Assembly (NCBI RefSeq): GCF_003641185.1
Contig: NZ_CP032757.1
Coordinates: 2,852,001-2,916,000 of the forward strand
Origin: Lactiplantibacillus pentosus
GTDB taxonomy: Bacteria > Bacillota > Bacilli > Lactobacillales > Lactobacillaceae
Direction: 5' to 3'
Length of the DNA stretch: 64,000 nucleotides
Shown here: one piece after another, positions 43,602-51,837 of the stretch
How the letters are laid out: every line of letters begins with the position of its first letter
How positions within the stretch are numbered: position 1 is the first letter of the stretch
Notes under the pieces: generated by a model
Databases searched by the model: none
What the model was told of the DNA's origin: nothing
The model's input: the letters and a program-made list of their open reading frames with translations, nothing else
Made by a program: the position numbers and the translations under genes

Positions 43602-43790
43602 TCCAAGGGTAATTAGTACTAGCAATCATAACGATTGATAGCAACGCCCGGTTGGGAGCCGGGGCCGTTGTATGGAAAATCACAGGTGTTTGGGAAGGCC
43701 CCATGATTTGAGACATCGCGTTACTTGTTAATAATGACAGATACATCAGCAAATTAACGGCGGTTAAGTAACTCGAATAACTACAGTATA
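43570..43790 (-). ncRNA. Candidate small RNA with own terminator
   Basis: About 220 bases with no supported gene between the ArsR promoter and the broken nuclease. On the - strand a TATACT -10-like element (about 43785-43790) is followed by a region able to form long-range pairs (GTTACTT with AAGTAAC; CCCGGCTCCCAACCGGG) and ends in a strong terminator (43576-43601 stem, seven U). Function unknown; it could instead be a leader or untranslated spacer. Confidence 0.35.
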
Positions 43791-43929
43791 ACCGCTCACC
43801 CAAACTTTGCCAGTCCTAGTTTAATCAGATTGTCGCAAAACACAACACATCGTGAAAACTGTTGTATTGATGGGTTGTAATCAAAAAGCACTATGCCCGT
43901 CACACAGGGCTTGAAGTCCGTCTCCACGC

Positions 43930-44859
43930 CTAGTTCAGCGCTTTTTTGACGTATTTATAACCATACTTTACTAACTCACGCTCAACCTGCTTCGTCGTAG
44001 TCGTTGATTGCGAATACCGACTCGCGTTCGTGTTCTGGCTACTGTTGACCTTATCGGCGCCCGCAACTTGCATGCTGCTATCGGCCTTGCCCCGGCCGGT
44101 CGCGTAATCGAAGCTAACACCCGGTTCAACGTTCCAGATATAAACATTGAAGTTGACGCTACCGTCCGTTGAAATCGCCTGTGACCAATAACCACGTGGC
44201 ATCAGTTCATTGCCCCGAAAGACAGTCGTCACGCGGTAAATGACTTTCTTACCTTGTTCCAGTGCCGTCCGAACTTGATCCTCGTAAATCTGCATCGTTT
44301 TCTGATTGGAGTAAGCCGTCTGGGTTGCCAGGTTCTTGGGATTATCCAGACTGCCATCCTCACCAGAACGATATTAACCGTCGGAAGTCAAATTGAAGGA
44401 TAACGTGTACGCGATCAAGTGGCCACGATTTTGTGGATAAACCCGCTTGCCGTTCACCGTAATCGGCTGATTATGCCATCCCGTTGGACTCCAAGTCTGA
44501 GCAGTCCGGCCTTCTGAACGACCTAAATTAGCCTTACTCAAATAAGCCGTATCCGTCGTCGTTCTATTCAAAGAATCCAAATTACCATAATCAATTTTGG
44601 ACTTCTTCCACTGACTTGCCGCCAAGGTACTCTTGCCACTATTGACCTTAATGGCCGCCGCCCCGCCTGATTTATACGTCATTTTGGCGAGTTGTTGATA
44701 GGTTTGTTGCGTATTGCCGTTCCCCGTCGTCTGTGAAGAAGTTGCCGTCGATTCACTCGATGACGTCGAACTCGTACCCGTCGTTAATTGACAGCCCCCG
44801 AGTAAGAGCGTCAAACTTAAGAGACCCGCTATGCCAACGCGCCGCATTAATTTAATCAT
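43930..44859 (-). pseudogene. DNA/RNA non-specific endonuclease, interrupted by in-frame TAA
   Basis: A lipoprotein-type secreted nuclease: signal peptide with lipobox LLGGC, a Ser/Thr-rich linker, then the Endonuclease_NS_2 domain with the RGHL motif (QNRGHLIAY). The frame is closed by TAA at 44374-44376 after codon 161 and continues in the same frame with the rest of the domain (YRSGEDGSLDNPKNLATQTAY, then QIYEDQVR, to 43930). Joined, it is about 309 aa, a normal family size. The nonsense codon removes the conserved catalytic Asn/Glu part, so the product should be inactive unless read-through or a sequencing error is involved. No frameshift is needed. Confidence 0.85.
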
Positions 44860-44939
44860 AATTTCTCTTCCACCCTATCTTTTTTAAGTACACTAATATC
44901 ATACCGTACTTTTGATAGGGGAACAAATGTTTTCTTTAA

Positions 44940-45479
44940 TTATTTAGCCTGCCAATCCGTACGTAATATCCCGTACTTAACCGAATCATAATACCGGCCT
45001 TGCCAAAAGCGCACTTGCGGGATTCGTGCCTCTTGCTTCAACCCAATCGCTTCTGCAACGTGCATCATGCGCAGATTACCGGACCAAGTCGTTAGACCAA
45101 TGTGTGGGAGTGTTGTGACTTCAGCAAACAAATGCGCCAGCCATTGCGTCAACGCGATTCGACCAATGTGTTCACCCCAATGTGCTTGGTCATAAATCGT
45201 GATGCCGACTTCCAACCACCGCTGCAAATCACCATCCACAAAGTGCCAATTGACGCTACCCACGATTTGATCATCACGCGTAATTACCCAATTATGTTGC
45301 CGAATCAGCCAGTCTCGTGGCCCAATAATCGTTTCAAAATCGTGCTGGGTCGGTAACTGGTCATGAAAATAAGGGCCATTCCATTGCGTCCAGGCCGCCT
45401 CGGGGTCGCTGAATCCGAGTTGCCATAAAGTAGTCAGTTCCGTTGGTTGTACCGGTCGAATCTTAATTGTTGCCGCCAT
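44940..45479 (-). CDS. GNAT acetyltransferase, RimJ/RimL-like
   Basis: A 179-aa GNAT with the core LEVGITIYDQAHWGEHIGRIALTQWL (motif A) and the end motif HIGLTTWSGNLRMMHVAEAIGLKQEARI (motif B). Substrate probably a small amine or protein N-terminus. Family members similar to this are annotated spermidine acetyltransferase-like in lactobacilli, but this is not certain. Isolated gene next to a second, different GNAT. Confidence 0.82.
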   Translation of the reverse strand: MAATIKIRPVQPTELTTLWQLGFSDPEAAWTQWNGPYFHDQLPTQHDFETIIGPRDWLIRQHNWVITRDDQIVGSVNWHFVDGDLQRWLEVGITIYDQAHWGEHIGRIALTQWLAHLFAEVTTLPHIGLTTWSGNLRMMHVAEAIGLKQEARIPQVRFWQGRYYDSVKYGILRTDWQAK

Positions 45480-45702
45480 TTGCTCACGTCCTTAAGTATT
45501 TTTATCCGCTGCACGTCAATTTTAAATCTGGTGTTTTTCTAAGAATACGCTAATTAGTAGGCAACGACAATCATCACTTTCTTAATTGAGCTAGTATTGC
45601 ACCGCAACTTATCCGCACAAAAAACAGCCACCGTTGCTTCTGCCCGAAGTCACTAGTCGCTGTATTTCAATCATGATTCAATTAGTATCGCTAGGCTATC
45701 GC
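45480..45702. other. Intergenic, nothing recognised
   Basis: About 220 bases without support for a gene or element. Confidence 0.3.
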
Positions 45703-46230
45703 TTAAGCGCTGAGCCGTTGCCAGGCCTGTTTGGTCAAAACATAACGCATGACGTGAATGAGTTCACCGCGGTCACTCGTGAAAGTGTGCAATTCACCGG
45801 CATCCTGCATGCCCATCTTGGCCATCACCCGACCAGAATTAGGGTTAACACTCGCATAATGAGCCTCGATAGTCTGATAATTCAGCGTTTCAAAGCCGTA
45901 TCCCATCAAGCGATTGCCGGCTTCGGCGACGTAGCCTTGACCCCACGCATCTGGTCGCAACGCATAGGTCAATTCGCCGCCAGCCTCGGCATCATGAAAT
46001 TCATAAAAGCCAATCAATTGATGATCACGACGCCGCTCGATACCGAAGACTCGAGTCCTGTCCGCCAAAAAGTGCTCCGTGAATACTTGCTCGAACGCGT
46101 CCGCGCTCTGAACCCGTCGATAACGTAGATAGGCAACGACCTGTGGATCAAAAATCATGTCCGCCAACGCATCATGATCCGCAGTTGTCATTGGTCGTAA
46201 TATCAACCGTTCCGTTTCAAACTGTGCCAA
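45703..46230 (-). CDS. GNAT acetyltransferase, RimJ-like
   Basis: A 175-aa GNAT of the RimJ/RimL (Acetyltransf_3) branch: ETERLILRPMTTADHDAL at the N-terminus, GGELTYALRPDAWGQGYVAEAGNRLM as motif A and SGRVMAKMGMQDAG as motif B. Such enzymes often acetylate ribosomal or peptide N-termini, or inactivate amino-acid-like toxins. Isolated between two genes with other functions. Confidence 0.87.
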   Translation of the reverse strand: MAQFETERLILRPMTTADHDALADMIFDPQVVAYLRYRRVQSADAFEQVFTEHFLADRTRVFGIERRRDHQLIGFYEFHDAEAGGELTYALRPDAWGQGYVAEAGNRLMGYGFETLNYQTIEAHYASVNPNSGRVMAKMGMQDAGELHTFTSDRGELIHVMRYVLTKQAWQRLSA

Positions 46231-46306
46231 AATTTCATCCCCAAATTATTATTGATGGGTTAATTATAATAATTTACTTGCTAATGTAAACTAATTCGTT
46301 CCAGCC

Positions 46307-47137
46307 TTAGTGATTTGGTAAGGTAACCTGTGCCAGCATCTCAACTCCGACAGCTTCAAAACTGGGGTCGGCAATCTGGTTGACGTACGTGAATATTCCA
46401 GTACTACACTGTAACAGTAACCACTGCTTCACTAATGGCGGCATTTGCAAATCTGCGCCATAACCTGCCCAAAACGCTTGGATCAGAACAGAACGTTGCT
46501 GAAGATCCTCAAAAAAGAATTTTAAACAATCTTCGAGCGCGTATCCGCGCCGAGCACGTTCAAAATCAATCAGGACTAGTTGACCGTGATGGTAGCGAAA
46601 GTTACGAGTACCCATATCCCCATGTAAGGTCACGACTGGTTGCTGTGCTAGTGCCGTTCTAAGCATCGTCTGGTGGTCGAGGAAGTACTGTAATAGAGTC
46701 ACTAGTTCACTGTAATGAGGACTAGTCTCTAACCGATCGACTCGAGCCACCATCCCATCGAAATCCAGAACTGGCATCAGATTTTGGATTGTCGGAAGCT
46801 GGACTGCACGATGAAACTGAGAGACTAACCGGCCCATTTGGTAAACGAGCGCCGGAGTCAACGTTTTCGGTACAGGCGTTAGTTGCCAATCACGTAACAC
46901 CAATACCCACTCGTGACTTGCTAATTGAAAACCAGCTAAGACTCGGTTTGTGAGCTGTGCGGTCACTTGCTGCTCAGTTCTAAATTTACGTTCGCGGTCT
47001 GGGCCAAAAACTTTAACAAAAATCACAGTACCGTAGCGACGACTATAACCGGTATACATCTGATTGAATGAGACATGCGCAATTGGAACCAAGTCTGCCT
47101 GTAACAGCCGTGCCAGCGTTTTATGTTGTGATTCCAT
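46307..47137 (-). CDS. Aminoglycoside phosphotransferase (APH) family kinase
   Basis: A 276-aa APH/ChoK-fold protein. The catalytic Brenner motif is HGDMGTRNF (catalytic Asp) and the metal-binding loop VLIDFERARRG. The nucleotide-binding N-lobe is residues about 20-90. Family members phosphorylate aminoglycosides, macrolides or small metabolites such as choline or homoserine; drug resistance is not established for this one. AGGAGG precedes the ATG. A terminator hairpin sits 43-68 bases upstream of the start (47180-47205), so expression is probably controlled by attenuation. Confidence 0.85.
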   Translation of the reverse strand: MESQHKTLARLLQADLVPIAHVSFNQMYTGYSRRYGTVIFVKVFGPDRERKFRTEQQVTAQLTNRVLAGFQLASHEWVLVLRDWQLTPVPKTLTPALVYQMGRLVSQFHRAVQLPTIQNLMPVLDFDGMVARVDRLETSPHYSELVTLLQYFLDHQTMLRTALAQQPVVTLHGDMGTRNFRYHHGQLVLIDFERARRGYALEDCLKFFFEDLQQRSVLIQAFWAGYGADLQMPPLVKQWLLLQCSTGIFTYVNQIADPSFEAVGVEMLAQVTLPNH

Positions 47138-47175
47138 CTTGTCCTCCTAAATCCGTCCTCCAAATTTCGTCGCAC

Positions 47176-47330
47176 AAAAAAAGGGCCGGTAACCAACCGT
47201 CCCTTACTATGATCGACCTGCAAACTCATGCTTGCCATTGTGTATGTGCCTCGTCATGGACCCAGCCCATCCCGAGAGGTATTAATGCTTGTCACACGTT
47301 GTGATTCAACTAACTGAGCTACTTATCATT
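47176..47330 (-). promoter_or_regulatory. Candidate structured leader/attenuator of the APH gene
   Basis: A possible promoter (TTGTCA about 47355, A/T-rich -10 near 47335) starts a leader of about 150 bases that includes CCUC/GAGG and other pairings and ends in a terminator (AAGGGACGGT / ACCGGCCCTT, 47181-47105 region, then eight U) only 40 bases before the start codon. It does not carry T-box consensus sequences. Could be an unlabelled riboswitch-like element or an independent small RNA. Confidence 0.35.
47181..47205 (-). terminator. Terminator/attenuator hairpin before the APH gene
   Basis: On the - strand AAGGGACGGT and ACCGGCCCTT pair with one mismatch around TGGTT and are followed by at least seven T, just upstream of the ribosome binding site. 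Confidence 0.75.
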
Positions 47331-47612
47331 ATCAATAATTGCTTATTCATAATGTCCTGACAAAGTAAATCGATCCGGCTCCCAACCTGAACCCGTAGAC
47401 AAAGCGTATGTATGTTTCCCATAACTCTGTCCCCAGTATAGCGAGCTTGCATTGCGTTTGGATAACACGAAGATTACAAAAATGTTACAACTGGTCTAAA
47501 CCAGCCAAAATTAGGTCTAACAAGTCTTTCCACATTTGGTCAAGAAGTACTTGCCCCGTTTTCACGAACAAACCGCAACTGCCGAATTCCGAATGACCAG
47601 CTCAACCGGCAC
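47331..47612. other. Intergenic region between CPBP gene and APH leader
   Basis: No supported gene. Contains the putative leader promoter; the + strand frame 47408-47596 is regarded as chance. Confidence 0.4.
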
Positions 47613-48812
47613 TCACATCAACCGTTGATTCACGCGCTCCTGCATGACCTGCCGGCGGGACCCGGTCAAGAAATAGATGGTCAGGCCAACAAAGATAATG
47701 ACGGTGAACCCGATCGTCTGCCATTCAAACGCGTCCGGTTTCACCATCGTTTGGCTGCCAGAGGCCATCATGCTTAAGACATCAATCGCAGCATGAATCG
47801 CCATTGGCAACAAAATGCTACCGGAATACAAATAAGCGATGGCTAAGAACCACCCCAGCGTAGCCGCAAAAATCATCTGCTCGATGGTCGCTGAAAGTGG
47901 TTGGCCGGCAAAGACATTGGTGATATGCCACAGTCCAAATAGGCCACCACTCAGCCAGACTGCCCAGTCCAGTTGATGTTTACGGTGACGGAAGGCCTGC
48001 AACAATAAGGTCAAGACGGCAAAGCGATATAGCCATTCTTCCGCAATACCAGGTTCTAAACCACTCAGAAACATCTGCCAAGTTGCCGAACGCAGCCGAA
48101 AGTCCCAATGAATGAACGTCGTTGCCCACGACCCACCAGCACTAAACGCATTCCAGAGACTAAAAGCGGCCCCGACTATCACGATCAAGCCAATCAGGCC
48201 GGCCTGAGCATACCGATTAAATCGCGCCGTTGGTCTTTTGAGGCCCCAAGCGCGCATCAACACCCAAATCGTGATGACAAATCCAAAGGCCCCTAAAATA
48301 CCCGTATCACTGACCATCTCAAAGACTGCCGGTGCTTTTAGAATCGGTAACAGTAAAAACGTTGAATGTGCACTGACGACGCCGCTAAAGATTGCGGTGA
48401 TCAGCACCGCAATTCGTCCAATCACGGATTCAATTGGACGTGTGACCACAAATGCGACCGGAACAAACATCACCAGCAAATAGGCCAAGCCCACGGCAAT
48501 CAGGCCCTGTTCGTCTAACCAGGAGACCTGACTCAGTAGAGCCAGCAGATTTGCCAACAACACTGGAAATAATGTAAATTGCAAAACCGTTTGGACGTAA
48601 TAGTTCACGTGGCGCAATCGCCACCACTGTTCTTGGTCGTCCTCAGCCACCGGCCACCAGGCAAACAGCCCCCAGACCAGCAGGACCATCCCACCAGCGG
48701 GAAAGAAAAAGCCGTTGTTGGTGACAAATAATTGCACCAAGCCCGCCACAAACAAGATGAGCAACTGGCCGACGTACCAGCGGCGTAATAATTGTTCAAT
48801 TTCTGGCGCCAT
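47613..48812 (-). CDS. CPBP-family intramembrane metalloprotease
   Basis: A 399-aa multi-pass membrane protein with the abortive-infection/CAAX-protease signature: AEEWLYRFAVLTLL (EExxxR), then FGLWHITNV (His) and AIHAAIDV. It probably has ten or more helices. CPBP proteases in lactobacilli are linked to bacteriocin self-immunity and processing of prenylated or peptide substrates. I start it at ATG 48812 (GGGGGA 7 bases upstream). The end abuts an untranslated region before the ABC-F gene reading the same way. Confidence 0.88.
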   Translation of the reverse strand: MAPEIEQLLRRWYVGQLLILFVAGLVQLFVTNNGFFFPAGGMVLLVWGLFAWWPVAEDDQEQWWRLRHVNYYVQTVLQFTLFPVLLANLLALLSQVSWLDEQGLIAVGLAYLLVMFVPVAFVVTRPIESVIGRIAVLITAIFSGVVSAHSTFLLLPILKAPAVFEMVSDTGILGAFGFVITIWVLMRAWGLKRPTARFNRYAQAGLIGLIVIVGAAFSLWNAFSAGGSWATTFIHWDFRLRSATWQMFLSGLEPGIAEEWLYRFAVLTLLLQAFRHRKHQLDWAVWLSGGLFGLWHITNVFAGQPLSATIEQMIFAATLGWFLAIAYLYSGSILLPMAIHAAIDVLSMMASGSQTMVKPDAFEWQTIGFTVIIFVGLTIYFLTGSRRQVMQERVNQRLM

Positions 48813-49025
48813 TAAAAAATCCCCCAATCTGATATGCATTAATCATAACAGATTGCGGGATTGTCTCATGTCATTTTGTTTAATAAAATCGTGGGGCGTC
48901 AGTCGATCAATTTAATGATAGACCGTTTGCCGCCGTCTTAAATAGGTGCGCGACTGTGACTCAGCTCAGCTTTCAGACTTTAGTCTTTAGTCCGCGCACA
49001 TCAACGCTACCGTTTGGCCCCTAGT

Positions 49026-50648
49026 TTAGTACAAATCTTGGACCCGACCCTGAGTCGTCTCATGGGCCAAGTATTCATCGTAAGTCGTGTCGCCGCGGTC
49101 AACGACACCCTTCGCGCTGACTTCAACAATGTGGTCGGCAATCGTTTGGATGAATTCGTGGTCATGGGACGTGAAGATAATGGCGCCCTTAAAGTCGATC
49201 AAGCTGTCGTTCAGTGCGGTGATTGATTCCAAGTCCAAGTGGTTAGTGGGATCGTCGAGTAACAAGACGTTGGCCCGACTTAACATCATCTTAGACAACA
49301 TTCCCCGAACCTTTTCACCACCGGAGAGCACGCTGACGTTGCGTTCCACATCGGTCCCTGAGAATAGCATCTTCCCTAAGAAGCCGCGTAAGAACGTATT
49401 GTCGCTCTCTTCCTTGGAAGCGAATTGCCGCAGCCAGTCGATAATCGGCATATCGTTACCGGCGTATTCTTCATTGATATCCTTTGGCAAGTAAGTCCGG
49501 GACGTCGTTTGGCCCCAAGTGACGGTCCCGCTATCTGGTTCCATGGCGCCCGCAATAATTTGCATCAGCGTGGTCGTCGCCAAGTCGTTGCGGCTGATTA
49601 AGGCCGTCTTTTCATTTGGTCGTAAGGTAAAACTAATATTGTCAAGAATCTTAACGCCTTCGATTGATTTTGAAACGTTCTCGACCCGGACCAAATCATT
49701 GCCAATCTCACGTTCTGGCGTGAATTTGATGAATGGATATTTCCGTGACGATGGTTTGATATCATCCAGCGTGATCTTCTCCAACTGCTTCTTACGGGAA
49801 GTTGCTTGTTTGGATTTCGAGGCATTCGCACTAAACCGCGCCACGAATTCTTGCAACTCCTTGATCTGGTCAGCCTTCTTCGCGTTGGCGTTCGCCTGCA
49901 GCTTAGCGGCCAACTGACTGGATTCCATCCAAAAATCATAGTTCCCGACAAACAACGTGATTTTACCAAAATCAACGTCACACATGTGGGTACAAACTTG
50001 GTTCAAGAAATGACGGTCATGGGAAACCACGATAACGGTGTTCTGATAGCCGGCTAAGAAGTCTTCCAGCCAACTGATCGACTGCACGTCTAACCCGTTG
50101 GTCGGTTCGTCTAACAAGAGCACATCCGGGTTACCGAACAAGGCTTGTCCCAACAATACCTTCACTTTTTGAGGTTCCGTTAACTCGCTCATCTTTAAAT
50201 GTTGCATGGATTCATCGATACCGAGGTTCTGCAAGAGTTGGTCGGCTTCAGATTCCGCGTTCCAACCGTCCATTTCGGCAAATTCGCCTTCTAATTCAGC
50301 CGCCCGAATCCCATCTTCATCGCTAAAATCCGGCTTGGCATATAGGGCATCCTTTTCAGTCATGATCTCATACAACTTTTCATGACCACGGATCACCGTT
50401 GATAAGACTTCTTCATCTTCAAAGGCAAAGTGATTTTGGTTCAAGCTAGACATCCGTTCGTTGGGGCCCATTGAGACAGTCCCGGTCGTCGGCTGAAGTT
50501 TACCTTCCAAAATTTTCAAAAATGTGGACTTACCCGCGCCATTTGCGCCAATAACGCCGTAGCAGTTTCCCGGCGTGAATTTTAAATTAACAGCTTCATA
50601 AAGCTTACGTGTTGAAAACTGCATACTAACATTACTTACGGTGAGCAT
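49026..50648 (-). CDS. ABC-F ribosome-associated ATPase with degenerate second Walker A
   Basis: A 540-aa ABC-F protein of the YkpA/YbiT group: two ATPase domains joined by an approximately 80-residue linker (FSANASKSKQATSRKKQLEK). Domain 1 has GANGAGKST, signature ELTEPQKVKVLLGQAL and VLLLDEPTNGLD. Domain 2 has signature VLSGGEKVRG and VLLLDDPTNHLD, where Asp replaces the usual catalytic Glu, and its Walker A reads ISRNDLATTTL without the canonical Lys. ABC-F proteins bind the ribosomal E site and act in translation or antibiotic protection. A terminator-like hairpin (50692-50725) in the leader suggests attenuation control. Confidence 0.88.
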   Translation of the reverse strand: MLTVSNVSMQFSTRKLYEAVNLKFTPGNCYGVIGANGAGKSTFLKILEGKLQPTTGTVSMGPNERMSSLNQNHFAFEDEEVLSTVIRGHEKLYEIMTEKDALYAKPDFSDEDGIRAAELEGEFAEMDGWNAESEADQLLQNLGIDESMQHLKMSELTEPQKVKVLLGQALFGNPDVLLLDEPTNGLDVQSISWLEDFLAGYQNTVIVVSHDRHFLNQVCTHMCDVDFGKITLFVGNYDFWMESSQLAAKLQANANAKKADQIKELQEFVARFSANASKSKQATSRKKQLEKITLDDIKPSSRKYPFIKFTPEREIGNDLVRVENVSKSIEGVKILDNISFTLRPNEKTALISRNDLATTTLMQIIAGAMEPDSGTVTWGQTTSRTYLPKDINEEYAGNDMPIIDWLRQFASKEESDNTFLRGFLGKMLFSGTDVERNVSVLSGGEKVRGMLSKMMLSRANVLLLDDPTNHLDLESITALNDSLIDFKGAIIFTSHDHEFIQTIADHIVEVSAKGVVDRGDTTYDEYLAHETTQGRVQDLY

Positions 50649-50691
50649 TGCATTACCTCTTCTTTTTATGATTGAAATTGTCCGATAGAAA

Positions 50692-50725
50692 AGAGGTCGG
50701 AATTAAGTGAACCTTCCAGACCTCT
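50692..50725 (-). promoter_or_regulatory. Attenuator-like hairpin in the ABC-F leader
   Basis: AGAGGTC-T-GGAA...TTCC-GACCTCT (stem 50692-50698 with 50719-50725, plus GGAA/TTCC) is followed on the - strand by TTTTC and lies 44-77 bases before the start. A promoter TTGCCA-N18-TAGAAT (50773-50778, 50749-50754) is immediately upstream. Confidence 0.6.
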
Positions 50726-50816
50726 GCGTCGTTAATTATATGAATACAATTCTAGCATGCTTACAACTGCTTTGGCAATTAAAACCACGGCTAGTTTTCT
50801 GAAAATCAGCATGGAT

Positions 50817-51761
50817 TTACATCGTTGACCTTACTAAGTCCGACATTGCACGAAAGCCCAGTTGTCCTCGTCGACACGACTGGCGCGCCCACTCAGCCAC
50901 CAACAAGCGGCCCCGTTTACAGCTTCCGAATGCCACTTCGATGAGCACGCCAACCGTTTTAAATAAGGATAACAAGTGTTTCTCAATATAATCCAGCACC
51001 CCATTATCAATGTTGGTGCCAGTGACCGCTGTCGCATTAGCACGCACGTTGGCTGGCGCGTTGTGCATCGCCACCGCGTGCCCCGCGTAATGGAACATCT
51101 CTAAGTCATTCGTCCCATCACCGAAGACCAACATTTCATCCGCCGTGATCCCCAGTTGGGCACCCAATTGTTTGAGCGCTCGGCCTTTATGCATACCAGG
51201 TTGAATCAAGTCTAAGCTCCCCTGGCCGCCCGATGCTGGCACCGCAATTCCGGCCAGTTTGGGCGTCAACTCATAGACGAGCTGATCCGTCAGCGCCGGT
51301 GGACAGATAATATCGAACTTCACCACGGGATCCGTCACTGCCATAAGGTCATCGCAAGTCGCGACCCGATAGTAGTATTGCTGCATATTGGCAACGAACT
51401 GGGGGTCCGCATACTTGAGCACGTGGACCGTCTCAGTGCCACAGAGCGCGATCTGTAAGTCGTCATACGCCGATAGCGCCGTCAAAATTTGCTGCGTCGC
51501 GGTTGGACTAAACGTCGTCGCTGTTAGCCCAGCTGCCCGTTGCCATAATTCTGCACCGTTACCACCAATCATCCACATATCCGGATAGTCGCTAAAAGTC
51601 GTCGCGAGTTCAGCCGCCTGATGTCCGCTGGCAATCACAAACTGGATCCCACGTTGCCGTAAAGCCGCGTAATCCTTTGCAAACCGCTTCTGGTCATACT
51701 CCCCGCGGTCGTTCAAAAATGTCCCATCCATATCCGTTGCTACCAATTTTATCGTCATCAC
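50817..51761 (-). CDS. Cof-type HAD phosphatase with extended C-terminus
   Basis: A 314-aa HAD-IIB (Cof/YbiV-like) phosphatase: motif I VATDMDGTFLND, cap C2B with CPPALT, motif IV VFGDGTNDLEMF and later GHAVAMHNAPANVRANATAVT. It dephosphorylates sugar phosphates or nucleotide-like compounds. The conserved family end (NGVLDYIEKHLL) is followed by about 50 further residues rich in Arg and Cys without family similarity, indicating a lost stop codon or an unusual extension. Isolated gene. Confidence 0.85.
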   Translation of the reverse strand: MMTIKLVATDMDGTFLNDRGEYDQKRFAKDYAALRQRGIQFVIASGHQAAELATTFSDYPDMWMIGGNGAELWQRAAGLTATTFSPTATQQILTALSAYDDLQIALCGTETVHVLKYADPQFVANMQQYYYRVATCDDLMAVTDPVVKFDIICPPALTDQLVYELTPKLAGIAVPASGGQGSLDLIQPGMHKGRALKQLGAQLGITADEMLVFGDGTNDLEMFHYAGHAVAMHNAPANVRANATAVTGTNIDNGVLDYIEKHLLSLFKTVGVLIEVAFGSCKRGRLLVAEWARQSCRRGQLGFRAMSDLVRSTM

Positions 51762-51837
51762 TAATCATCCATTTCGTGTAAGCCTTTTCTAACCCTTAGA
51801 TTACCGGTATTAGCCGCAAAGTACAAGGCTTTTTTCA

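Noticed and set aside
43528..43803. 91-codon frame on the - strand
   Set aside because: It reads through a strong intrinsic terminator and lacks a ribosome binding site.
45634..46128. Long + strand frame opposite the RimJ-like GNAT
   Set aside because: It is antisense to a conserved acetyltransferase and shows no recognisable domain.
47290..47330. tRNA-like string (AGCTCAGTTAGTTGAATC on the - strand) before the APH gene
   Set aside because: Only a D-arm-like stretch is present; acceptor, anticodon and T arms cannot be paired, so it is not a tRNA gene.
47176..47330. T-box riboswitch for the APH leader
   Set aside because: Neither the T-box sequence nor a clear specifier loop was found; only the leader terminator layout is similar.
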